From Oscillospiraceae bacterium (GTDB lineage: Bacteria > Bacillota > Clostridia > Oscillospirales > Oscillospiraceae): 22,830 nt of DNA. The DNA is taken from NCBI GenBank assembly GCA_024404735.1, contig JAKSPP010000005.1, forward strand, positions 1 through 22,830, written 5' to 3'. The notes beneath the pieces were generated by a model. It saw only the letters and a program-made list of their open reading frames with translations. It did not search any database and was not told the DNA's origin. Positions 7,048-15,014 of this stretch are shown one piece after another (within the stretch, counting starts at the first letter, position 1; each line of letters starts with the position of its first letter). Made by a program: the position numbers and the translations under genes.

Positions 7048-7482
7048 ATGAACGAAGAAAATATCAGAAAATATGCAAAGCTTATGGCAGAGCTCGGCCT
7101 CACAGGTATCGAGATAACAGAGGATAACCGTATGATACGCCTTGAAAGAAATGCGGTTTCCTCCATGTTTTCATATGCTCCCGGGGCATCTGCTCCGGTA
7201 ATGCAGGAGCCTCGTGAGGAAAAGGCCGCTCCGGCGGCATCACTTTACGAGGTTCGTTCTCCTATGGTCGGTGTATATTACTCTGCTCCTGCCGAAAATG
7301 CCGAAACCTATGTAAGAGTAGGGGATAAGGTTAAAAAGGGAGATACCCTCTGCATAATAGAGGCTATGAAGCTTATGAATGAGGTCGTTGCAGAGCGTGA
7401 CGGCGTTGTAGAGGAAATTTGCGTCGGAAACGGACAGGTCGTTGAATACGGCACGGTTCTTTTCCGCCTCGGAGGTGAATAA
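7048..7482 (+). CDS. accB: Biotin carboxyl carrier protein of acetyl-CoA carboxylase
   Basis: AccB carries carboxybiotin between the carboxylase (AccC) and the carboxyltransferase (AccDA). The 144-residue protein has an N-terminal helical region, a short Ala/Pro linker (about residues 43-65) and a C-terminal biotinyl domain. The biotin attachment motif is EAMKLMNEV with the acceptor Lys at 108. The linker is shorter than in many BCCPs. The stop is 1 base before the fabZ start. Confidence 0.95.
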   Translation: MNEENIRKYAKLMAELGLTGIEITEDNRMIRLERNAVSSMFSYAPGASAPVMQEPREEKAAPAASLYEVRSPMVGVYYSAPAENAETYVRVGDKVKKGDTLCIIEAMKLMNEVVAERDGVVEEICVGNGQVVEYGTVLFRLGGE

Positions 7483-7483
7483 G

Positions 7484-7903
7484 ATGGACATTGAAGAAAT
7501 CAAGAAAATCCTCCCTCACAGGGATAATATGCTGCTTCTTGACGAAGTAACAAGGGATGAGGAGTATGCCTGCGGAAGGTTTCTTATAAGAGATGATGCA
7601 TGGTTTCTCAAGGGACATTTCCCCGATGAGCCCATCGTTCCCGGGGTAATTGAGTGCGAAATCCTCGCCCAGTCTGTCTGTGTTCTTCTCGCAGACGAGA
7701 TTGATGACGATAAAATACCCATGTACACGGGCCTTGATAAGGTTCGCTTCCGTTCCCCCGTTCGTCCGGGAGACGTATTTGAAACAAGATGCCGCTTAAA
7801 GCGTTCCAAGCCCCCATTCTATTTTGCCGAGGGCAAGGGCTACGTCGGCGACAGACTTTGTGTTGAGGCAGAGTTTTCCTTTGCCATTACGGAGAAAAAA
7901 TAA
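7484..7903 (+). CDS. fabZ: 3-hydroxyacyl-ACP dehydratase
   Basis: FabZ dehydrates beta-hydroxyacyl-ACP to the trans-2-enoyl form. The 139-residue hotdog-fold protein carries LPHRDNMLLLD near the start, the catalytic His45 in GHFPDEPIVPG and the catalytic Glu59 in the following helix. I start at the ATG at 7484, which has GGAGGTG 6 bases upstream, rather than at an in-frame ATG at 7442 inside accB. It is the only FabZ/FabA-type gene in the window, so any isomerase function for unsaturated acids (as in FabN) cannot be decided from the sequence. accC begins immediately after its stop. Confidence 0.92.
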   Translation: MDIEEIKKILPHRDNMLLLDEVTRDEEYACGRFLIRDDAWFLKGHFPDEPIVPGVIECEILAQSVCVLLADEIDDDKIPMYTGLDKVRFRSPVRPGDVFETRCRLKRSKPPFYFAEGKGYVGDRLCVEAEFSFAITEKK

Positions 7904-9211
7904 ATGTTCTCAAAAATTCTTATTGCAAATCGCGGCGAAATTGCCGTGCGCATAATAAGAGCCTGCAAGGAGATGGGCATAGCTTCCGTTGCGGTATACT
8001 CCGAGGCGGACAGAGATGCCCTTCACAGGGCTCTTGCGGATGAGAGCTACTGCATAGGCCCGGCCTCGGCTGCGGAAAGCTATCTCTCCGCAGAAAAGCT
8101 TATTTCCACCGCACTTGTATCCGGGGCACAGGCTATTCATCCCGGCTACGGTTTCCTTTCCGAGAGTGCGGATTTTGCAAAGCTCTGCAGAAAAAACGGC
8201 CTTGTATTCATCGGCCCGGAGCCCGGACTTATGGAGACCATAGGCGATAAAACCAAGGTCAAGGCAATCTTCGGTAAGGCGGGTCTTTCCGTCATTCCGG
8301 GTACGGATGCCCTTGCCTCGGCAGATGAGGCTGTTTGCGAGGCAGAAAAAATCGGATACCCCGTTATGCTGAAGGCCGTTTCCGGCGGTGGCGGCAGAGG
8401 CATCAGGGTTATCTCCTCAAGTGAGGAGCTTAAAAACGAATATCCTCTTGCTGTTTCCGAGGCGGAAAAAGCCTTCGGAGACGGTAGTGTTTATATTGAA
8501 AAGTATGTTTACCCCGCCCGCCATGTTGAGGTTCAGATTCTGGCAGATGAATTCGGAAATGTGGCCTCCCTTGGTGAGAGAGACTGCTCCATTCAGCGCA
8601 AGCATCAGAAGCTTATAGAAGAAACACCCTGTCCGGGGGTAAATCCCGAGCAGCGCCGGGTGCTTCTTGAGGCAGCGAGAAAGGCAGTGGCGGCAATAGA
8701 TTACACGGGTGTCGGCACTCTTGAATTTCTCCTCGACCGTGAAGGAAACTTCTGGTTTATGGAGATGAATGTAAGACTTCAGGTTGAGCACTGCGTAACC
8801 GAGATGCTGACGGGTATAGACCTTGTTAAGTGGCAGATAAGAACCGCTGCGGGTGTGCCCATAGATTTCAGACAGGACAAAATCCGAATGAAGGGCGCCT
8901 CCATCGAGTGCAGAATCAATGCACTTTCGTCGGGAAAGCTTGAGTCTCTCCATGTCCCCGGAGGACATCAGGTCCGTTTCGATTCCTGGCTTGCCCCGGG
9001 TGCAAAGATAAGCCCCTATTACGATCCCCTTCTGGGAAAGCTTATAGTCTATGCCGCTGCCCGCGACGAGGCAGTCAGAAAAATGAAGGCAGCCCTGTGC
9101 GAACTGATTATTTCGGGTATTCCCACAAATATTGAGGAGCAGCTTAATATAGTCTCCTCTCCGGAGTTTTCCTCCGGAAATTATGACCTTACCACTATGG
9201 AAGGACGGTAA
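7904..9211 (+). CDS. accC: Biotin carboxylase subunit of acetyl-CoA carboxylase
   Basis: AccC carboxylates the biotin on AccB using ATP and bicarbonate. The 435-residue protein shows ANRGEIAVRIIRA at the N-terminus, the HPGYGFLSE motif, the glycine-rich ATP loop GGGGRGI (161-167), the ERDCSIQRKHQK segment, and the MEMNVRLQVEH active-site segment (Glu287, Asn289, Arg291). In E. coli that segment reads MNTRIQVEHPVTE; here Thr is Val, Ile is Leu and the Pro after His is Cys, so key catalytic residues stay but neighbours differ. It starts right after the fabZ stop. Pyruvate carboxylase-type homologues are larger, and the context supports AccC. Confidence 0.94.
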   Translation: MFSKILIANRGEIAVRIIRACKEMGIASVAVYSEADRDALHRALADESYCIGPASAAESYLSAEKLISTALVSGAQAIHPGYGFLSESADFAKLCRKNGLVFIGPEPGLMETIGDKTKVKAIFGKAGLSVIPGTDALASADEAVCEAEKIGYPVMLKAVSGGGGRGIRVISSSEELKNEYPLAVSEAEKAFGDGSVYIEKYVYPARHVEVQILADEFGNVASLGERDCSIQRKHQKLIEETPCPGVNPEQRRVLLEAARKAVAAIDYTGVGTLEFLLDREGNFWFMEMNVRLQVEHCVTEMLTGIDLVKWQIRTAAGVPIDFRQDKIRMKGASIECRINALSSGKLESLHVPGGHQVRFDSWLAPGAKISPYYDPLLGKLIVYAAARDEAVRKMKAALCELIISGIPTNIEEQLNIVSSPEFSSGNYDLTTMEGR

Positions 9212-9220
9212 AGGCAAAAA

Positions 9221-10078
9221 ATGCTTGGCTTTTTATTCCAACCGAAAAACGAGCTTGAAAAGGGCGGCAGAGAGAATCTCCCTGTGGGTGCAGATGAGCA
9301 GGAGCCCGAAAAAACCTGCCCCAACTGTCACAAGTCGACCCCTGTCAGTCAGATTTGGGATAACAGAAATGTATGCTCCTGCGGTTATCATTTCAGAATG
9401 AATGCCCGTCAGCGTATCGGAATGATTTGCGATGAGGGCAGCTTCACGGAACTTTTCGAGGACGTTAAGACCTTAGACCCCATTTCATTTCCGGGCTATG
9501 CGAAGAAGCTTGAAACAACCCGTGCCTCCGGCAAGGAGGACGAGGCTGTTGTCTGCGGTATCGGCAGAATAGGCTCAAATCCTTGCGGAATTTTCGTAAT
9601 GGAGCCCTATTTTATGATGGGCAGTATGGGTACAGCCGTAGGCGAGCGCATTACAAGGCTTTTTGAATATGCTCTCAAAAAGAGACTTCCCGTTGTGGGC
9701 TTTACCGTTTCCGGAGGCGCCCGTATGCAGGAGGGACTCTTCTCTCTTATGCAGATGGCAAAGACCTCCGGCGCCGTTAAAAGACATTCCGATGCCGGAC
9801 TTTTCTACCTCACGGTAATAACAGACCCCACAACAGGCGGTGTTACCGCTTCTTTTGCAATGGAGGGAGATGTTATTATTGCGGAGCCCGGTGCAACAAT
9901 AGGCTTTGCAGGTGCGAGAGTAATAGAGCAGACCACCAGAAAGCCCCTTCCCAAGGGCTTTCAGACCTCCGAGTTCCTCCTTGAACACGGGTTTATCGAT
10001 GCAATTGTATCCAGAAAAGAGCAGAAGGAAGCGATAGCAATGCTTCTTATGATGCACAGAGAGGAGAATTGCATATGA
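9221..10078 (+). CDS. accD: Acetyl-CoA carboxylase carboxyltransferase subunit beta
   Basis: With AccA this subunit transfers the carboxyl group from biotin to acetyl-CoA, giving malonyl-CoA. The 285-residue protein has an N-terminal zinc ribbon (Cys33, Cys36, Cys52, Cys54), followed by the crotonase-fold carboxyltransferase domain with TVSGGARMQEG and TDPTTGGVTASFA motifs. The second zinc pair is Cys-Ser-Cys rather than the usual Cys-x-x-Cys, one residue shorter. The ribosome binding site is weak (AAAGG), and the gene begins 9 bases after accC. Its stop overlaps the accA start by 4 bases. Confidence 0.94.
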   Translation: MLGFLFQPKNELEKGGRENLPVGADEQEPEKTCPNCHKSTPVSQIWDNRNVCSCGYHFRMNARQRIGMICDEGSFTELFEDVKTLDPISFPGYAKKLETTRASGKEDEAVVCGIGRIGSNPCGIFVMEPYFMMGSMGTAVGERITRLFEYALKKRLPVVGFTVSGGARMQEGLFSLMQMAKTSGAVKRHSDAGLFYLTVITDPTTGGVTASFAMEGDVIIAEPGATIGFAGARVIEQTTRKPLPKGFQTSEFLLEHGFIDAIVSRKEQKEAIAMLLMMHREENCI

Positions 10079-10869
10079 CAGAAGCGTTTGAAAAAGTAAA
10101 GATTGCCAGAAGCAACAAGCGCCCCACGGCTTCGGATTATATTTCCAATATTTTTACGGATTTCTTTGAGCTCCACGGAGACAGAAGATTTTCCGATGAC
10201 GGAGCCATAATAGGCGGAATAGCCCTTCTTGAGGGCAGGCCCGTAACGGTAATCGGAATCGAAAAGGGACATAGCCTCAAGGAGAGGGTTAAGCACGCCT
10301 TCGGTTCTCCAAACCCCGAGGGCTACAGAAAGGCTCTCAGACTTATGAAGCAGGCGGAAAAATTCTCAAGGCCTGTTATCTGCTTTGTGGATACCTCCGG
10401 CGCATTCTGCGGAATCGGTGCCGAAGAAAGAGGTCAGGGTCAGGCAATTGCCGAGTGCCTTATGGAAATGATGACCCTTAAAACTCCCACAATTTCCATT
10501 GTTATCGGCGAAGGCGGAAGCGGAGGCGCTCTTGCCCTTTCGGTATCCAACAGAGTCTGGATGCTTGAAAATTCCATTTATTCCGTCATTTCTCCGGAGG
10601 GCTGTGCAAGCATTCTGTGGAAGGATTCTTCCAAGGCGGAGCTTGCCGCCGAAAGTCTCAGGCTGACTGCGGCCGATTCACTTGAGGGCGGCCTTGTTGA
10701 GGAAATAATATCCGAGAATAATCTCGGAAGCGATACATTCTATGCAGGTCTTAAGGAAAAGCTCGTTAATGAGCTTATTGTTCTTTCTTCTGTTTCAAAG
10801 GAAGAACTGACGGAAAACAGATATCTTCGTTTCAGGGCAATCGGCTCTGGGAAAAAATCGGAGGATTGA
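10075..10869 (+). CDS. accA: Acetyl-CoA carboxylase carboxyltransferase subunit alpha, short form
   Basis: AccA completes the carboxyltransferase. The 264-residue protein has the family core: an ARSNKRPTASDYI start, FFELHGDR, the DTSGAFCGIGAEERGQG loop near residues 106-122, and IGEGGSGGALAL (144-155). It lacks the roughly 50-60 residue N-terminal helical region found in the 319-325 residue enzymes of E. coli and Bacillus. The loop reads Ser and Cys where DTPGAYPG has Pro. I use the ATG at 10075, which has GGAG 8 bases upstream and overlaps the accD stop (ATGA), rather than a TTG two codons earlier. Confidence 0.93.
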   Translation: MTEAFEKVKIARSNKRPTASDYISNIFTDFFELHGDRRFSDDGAIIGGIALLEGRPVTVIGIEKGHSLKERVKHAFGSPNPEGYRKALRLMKQAEKFSRPVICFVDTSGAFCGIGAEERGQGQAIAECLMEMMTLKTPTISIVIGEGGSGGALALSVSNRVWMLENSIYSVISPEGCASILWKDSSKAELAAESLRLTAADSLEGGLVEEIISENNLGSDTFYAGLKEKLVNELIVLSSVSKEELTENRYLRFRAIGSGKKSED

Positions 10870-10872
10870 TTT

Positions 10873-12099
10873 ATGAGAAGAGTAGTTGTAACCGGAATGG
10901 GCGTAATAAGCCCTCTCGGAAATGATATTGCATCCTTCTGGGATAATATTAAGGCGGGTGAGTGCGGAATCGGTCCCATTACACGCTTTGACACAACAGA
11001 TTACAAGGTAAAGCTTGCCGCAGAGGTCAGAGACTTTGACCCCAGAGCTTTTATGGATAAGCTTGATGTCCAGCACAGTGATATTTATACTCAGTTTGCC
11101 ATTGCCGCTGCAGTACAGGCAGTGGAGGCTTCCGGAATCATCGGTACCCTTGAGCCCGAGCGCATCGGCGTTTATATAGGCTCCGGAATAGGAGGAATCT
11201 CCACCTTTATGGAGGAGCATAAAAAGCTTCTTGAAAGCGGACCCCGTAAGGTTTCTCCCTTCTTCATTCCCATGATGATTGCGAATATGGCTTCTGCAAT
11301 GGTTGCCATCCGTTATAACTGCAGGGGCTCGGCACTTCCCATGGTATCCGCCTGTGCCTCCGGCTCAAACGCAATCGGTGAGGCAATGCGTCTTATCCGC
11401 CACGGCTATGCCGATGCAATGATAGCAGGCGGCGCCGAGGCAACCGTTAACGAGATATCCGCCGCAGGCTTTTCCAGAATGAAGGCTCTGTCAACCTCGG
11501 AGGACCCCCTTGCCGCTTCTCTGCCCTTTGACGCAAGAAGAGGGGGCTTTGTTATGGGCGAGGGTGCCGGAATGCTTGTTCTTGAGGAGTATGAGCATGC
11601 GCTTGCCCGCAACGCAACCATTTATGCGGAGCTCTGCGGATATGGCACAACCTGTGATGCATACCATATGACCTCTCCCCATCCCGAGGCCGAGATGGGC
11701 GCAAAGGCAATTGCCGATGCTTTCCGTGAGGCAGGAATGGATACCGATAAGATTTACTATAATGCCCACGGAACAGGCACGGCTATGAACGATAAGTGCG
11801 AAACAATAGCGGTTAAAAAGGCCTTCGGTGAGGAAAGGGCAAGAAAGATTATGATTTCCTCCACCAAGTCCATGACAGGCCATATGCTGGGTGCAGCGGG
11901 CGCGGCAGAGGCAATCGTCTGCGTAAAGGCTCTTCTTGAGGGAATTGTACCTCCCACAATAGGACTTACCCAGCCCGATCCCGACTGTGACCTTAACTAT
12001 GTGCCCCTAAAGGCACAGAATGCCGATATAGAGCTTTGCATTTCCACTTCTCTCGGCTTCGGTGGTCATAACGCCTCCCTTGCCTTTAAGAAAGTGTGA
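10873..12099 (+). CDS. fabF: 3-oxoacyl-ACP synthase II, first copy
   Basis: FabF extends acyl-ACP by two carbons using malonyl-ACP. The 408-residue length matches the family. The condensing triad is intact: Cys161 in VSACASGSNA, His299 in NAHGTGTAMND, and His337 in TGHMLGAAGA, and the C-terminal LGFGGHNASL motif is present. A GGAGG site lies 8 bases before the ATG, 3 bases after the accA stop. A second, divergent fabF gene follows immediately. This first copy is closer to canonical FabF in its C-terminal motif, so it is probably the main elongation enzyme. Confidence 0.92.
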   Translation: MRRVVVTGMGVISPLGNDIASFWDNIKAGECGIGPITRFDTTDYKVKLAAEVRDFDPRAFMDKLDVQHSDIYTQFAIAAAVQAVEASGIIGTLEPERIGVYIGSGIGGISTFMEEHKKLLESGPRKVSPFFIPMMIANMASAMVAIRYNCRGSALPMVSACASGSNAIGEAMRLIRHGYADAMIAGGAEATVNEISAAGFSRMKALSTSEDPLAASLPFDARRGGFVMGEGAGMLVLEEYEHALARNATIYAELCGYGTTCDAYHMTSPHPEAEMGAKAIADAFREAGMDTDKIYYNAHGTGTAMNDKCETIAVKKAFGEERARKIMISSTKSMTGHMLGAAGAAEAIVCVKALLEGIVPPTIGLTQPDPDCDLNYVPLKAQNADIELCISTSLGFGGHNASLAFKKV

Positions 12100-12104
12100 A
12101 AAGT

Positions 12105-13316
12105 ATGGGGCTTTCTAAGAAAATTTATATAACCGGAATGGGGGCAGTTACTCCCGTCGGCATAGGTGTCGATAATTTCCTTGCCGGTCTTCGCTCCGGA
12201 AAATGCGGAATTACTCCAATTGAGGGGCTCGGCGATTCAATGCCCCCCTGCTTTGCGGGGCAGATACGTGACTATAATCCCAGAGATTATCTTCCCATGC
12301 GTCTGGTTCAGGACCTTGAGCCTTTTATGCAGTATGCCTTTATTGCCGCCGGGGAGGCTTTTGCTCAGTCCGGCCTCGTTGAAAACAGCTCCCGTACGGG
12401 AGTAATTATGGGTACAGCCTTGGGCGGAATTTCGACAATCGGCGATACTGCCGTAAAATACGCTTCTGCGGGAAAATCCGCAGGTCCCAAGTTCCTTACA
12501 AAGGCAATGGGAAATATAGCCGCAGCTCAGTTTGCGATAGCAAAGGGGCTTCGCGGCCCCAGTATGACGGTTTCAACGGCCTGCTCATCCGGCGGTGATG
12601 CCGTTTCACTTGCTGCACTTATGCTCCTTTCGGGGGCTGCGGATGCAATGGTCGTAATGGCGGGAGAGGCCGCAATCTGCCCCACAATGATTCAGAGCCT
12701 TCTCAAAACAGGCGCTCTTTCTAAAACGGGCGATTGTCGTCCCTTCGATACGGGCCGAAACGGCTTTGTACTGGGAGAAGGCGGCGGAGCTCTTGTTCTT
12801 GAAACAGAAGAAAGCGTAAAGGCAAGAGGAATAAAGCCCATAGCCGAGCTTCTCGGCTTTGCCAATAATACCGATGCATATAATCCCGTATCTCCCCATC
12901 CTGAGGGAATGGGTGCCTCCGCTTGTATGGAGGCTGCTCTGGAATGTGCGGGTATTTCCCCCGATGCTGTTGATTATATCAATGCCCACGGAACCGCAAC
13001 CCATATGGGCGATGTTGCCGAGTCTCTTGCAATCGGAAGAGTTTTCGGAGGAAGAGACGTTTTTGTTTCCTCAACCAAGGGCGCAACGGGACATATGATG
13101 GGAGCGGGCGGAATTACAGAGCTCATTGCCTGCTGTCTTGCCATAAGGGAAAGTGAAATGCCCGTAAGCCTCGGACTTTCGGATAAGGATCCCGAGTGCC
13201 CCATTAACGTGGTAACACCCGAAAACAAGAACAGCAGTGTAAATATTGCAATGTCCAATGCTTTCGGCTTCGGAGGCCAGAATTCCTGCGTAATAGTGGG
13301 AAAGACCAATATATAA
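12105..13316 (+). CDS. fabF: 3-oxoacyl-ACP synthase II, second copy
   Basis: This is a second KAS I/II-type condensing enzyme of 403 residues, with its own intact triad: Cys160 in VSTACSSGGDA, His295 in NAHGTATHMGD, and His330 in TGHMMGAGG. It differs widely from its neighbour, so this is not a recent tandem duplication. The C-terminal motif reads FGFGGQNS where the first copy has GFGGHNA. The presence of the active Cys argues against a chain-length factor, which lacks it. The start is uncertain: the ATG at 12105, or a GTG at 12096 that overlaps the previous stop (GTGA); neither has a good ribosome binding site. It may have a distinct chain-length or unsaturated-chain role, as FabO/FabB does in some bacteria. 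Confidence 0.88.
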   Translation: MGLSKKIYITGMGAVTPVGIGVDNFLAGLRSGKCGITPIEGLGDSMPPCFAGQIRDYNPRDYLPMRLVQDLEPFMQYAFIAAGEAFAQSGLVENSSRTGVIMGTALGGISTIGDTAVKYASAGKSAGPKFLTKAMGNIAAAQFAIAKGLRGPSMTVSTACSSGGDAVSLAALMLLSGAADAMVVMAGEAAICPTMIQSLLKTGALSKTGDCRPFDTGRNGFVLGEGGGALVLETEESVKARGIKPIAELLGFANNTDAYNPVSPHPEGMGASACMEAALECAGISPDAVDYINAHGTATHMGDVAESLAIGRVFGGRDVFVSSTKGATGHMMGAGGITELIACCLAIRESEMPVSLGLSDKDPECPINVVTPENKNSSVNIAMSNAFGFGGQNSCVIVGKTNI

Positions 13317-13335
13317 ATTCAGGATGGACTAAATA

Positions 13336-14997
13336 ATGTCATATACATACGATGCAGCAGGCTTTAAGGAAATATTCGAAAAGAGCTTTATATGGATTTC
13401 CGGTTTTATGAGGAATGTGTTCAGAAGCCCCGAAAAACCGGCGCTTATCGATCCGATTGCGGAGAAAAGCTATTCCTACAGAGAGCTCAATGCCGATGCA
13501 AACCGTCTTGCCGATGCTCTCTCCGAAAGGGGAATGAAATACGGGGATATGGTAATGTACCAGCTGTACAATTCCTATGCCTTTGCTCTTTGCTATATTG
13601 CTCCTCAGAAGCTGGGCGGAATAAACTCTCCCGTTAATTTTAATATTTCCGCAGGTGAAACTGCCCGTCTTCTTGAAAGAGACAGACCCTTTGCCTATGT
13701 GTATGACATCGAGGTTGCCGCAATGGCAGGGAAAGCTCTGGAGCTTTCCTCCTACAAGCCCACCGTGGTTCTGGCATCGGATTTCAGAGGTAAACGTCCT
13801 GCTCTTCCCGAGGGACATATTTTTCTGGAGGAATTTCTTTCAGAAGGTAATCCCGGGGATAAGGATTTCGGCTTTACCCCGAATATGTATGCCGAGGTAA
13901 CAAGATTCTGTACCTCCGGAACAACAGGTACTCCCAAGGGCGTTCCTCTTAACAATGCAAATGAGGTGCTCTCTGCCCATGATACGATTATGCATTTCGG
14001 GCTTTCGGCAAAGGATGTCACAATGAATATGACCCCCTGGTTTCACAGAGGCGGTCTCCATTGCGGAGGTCCTAACGGCACCCTTTATGTGGGCGGAACC
14101 GTCGTTGTTATGCGAATGTTTTCTGCAAAGGTAACCTTTGATTGCATAAAAAAATACGGAATAAGCTATCTTATCGGTGTTCCTTCGGCTCTCAAGGCTC
14201 TCTCCGACAGACAGGAGAAGCACCCCGAGGATCTGAGCAGACTAAAGGGCATCGTTACAATGGGAAGCCCTCTTGAAAAGGAGGACTGTATGCGATATCA
14301 GAGACTGCTTACTCCCAATATCCTCAACGGCTACGGAACAACAGAGACCTTTGTAAATACCTATCTTCGTCCCTATGACCTGCCCGAGATGTCCGGCTTT
14401 GCGGGAAGTGCCTGCATTGATGACGATGTCAGGGTTGTAGCCATCTATGAGGACAGAAAGGCCGCCCCCACCGATACCGTCCCCCGTGACAGCCGCAGTG
14501 AGGGTGAGGTTATTATCTATTCTCCCTTCAAGTCCGGTCTGTGCTATGCGGATAATCCGGAGATGACACTGGACAAATATAAGGATGGGTGGTATTATAC
14601 CAAGGATATCGGCGTTTGGGACGAGAACGGATATGTCCGGATACTCGGCCGCAGGGATGATATGATAATCAGTATGGGTGAGAATATTTACCCCGAGCAG
14701 CTTGAAGAGGTCATAAAGCAGCATCCGAAGGTATCCGATTGTATGGTTGTCGGAGTGCCGGACCCCTCAAGAGGCCAGACTCCCGCTGCATTTATTATCC
14801 GTAAGGACGACAGTCTTACAGTAAAGGAAATCAACAGCTTCCTTTACGACAGCGACAATCTTCCTTCATATATGTGCCCCAGATTCTATTCCTTCGTTTC
14901 CTCTCTGCCGTACACACTTACAGGTAAAAAACAGCACCATATTCTCAGGGCAGATGCGGCCCGCGCTCTGGAGGCAGGAGAGCTTCTTCGCCCCTGA
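13336..14997 (+). CDS. AMP-dependent acyl-CoA/acyl-ACP ligase
   Basis: This 553-residue protein belongs to the ANL superfamily of adenylate-forming enzymes, which activate a carboxylic acid with ATP and pass it to CoA or a carrier protein. Core motifs in order are the P-loop TSGTTGTPKG (193-202), GYGTTET (332-338), YYTKD (420-424), GRRDDMIISMGENIYP (438-453) and the C-terminal catalytic Lys531 in TLTGKKQHH. No signal peptide or membrane segment is evident. It follows the second fabF after 19 bases and precedes degV by 17, so it is cotranscribed with fatty acid synthesis. A fatty acid substrate is inferred from context; the acceptor (CoA or AcpP) cannot be read from the sequence. Confidence 0.85.
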   Translation: MSYTYDAAGFKEIFEKSFIWISGFMRNVFRSPEKPALIDPIAEKSYSYRELNADANRLADALSERGMKYGDMVMYQLYNSYAFALCYIAPQKLGGINSPVNFNISAGETARLLERDRPFAYVYDIEVAAMAGKALELSSYKPTVVLASDFRGKRPALPEGHIFLEEFLSEGNPGDKDFGFTPNMYAEVTRFCTSGTTGTPKGVPLNNANEVLSAHDTIMHFGLSAKDVTMNMTPWFHRGGLHCGGPNGTLYVGGTVVVMRMFSAKVTFDCIKKYGISYLIGVPSALKALSDRQEKHPEDLSRLKGIVTMGSPLEKEDCMRYQRLLTPNILNGYGTTETFVNTYLRPYDLPEMSGFAGSACIDDDVRVVAIYEDRKAAPTDTVPRDSRSEGEVIIYSPFKSGLCYADNPEMTLDKYKDGWYYTKDIGVWDENGYVRILGRRDDMIISMGENIYPEQLEEVIKQHPKVSDCMVVGVPDPSRGQTPAAFIIRKDDSLTVKEINSFLYDSDNLPSYMCPRFYSFVSSLPYTLTGKKQHHILRADAARALEAGELLRP

Positions 14998-15014
14998 GGA
15001 AGAAGGAGATATAA

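Noticed and set aside
8417..9217. 266-codon antisense ORF inside accC, and other long antisense frames in the operons
   Set aside because: These mirror the codon bias of the real genes on the other strand, lack ribosome binding sites, and show no domain motifs.
12105..13316. Second FabF as a chain-length factor, suggesting a type II polyketide cluster
   Set aside because: Chain-length factors lack the active Cys, but Cys160 and both His residues are present, and no polyketide tailoring genes are nearby.
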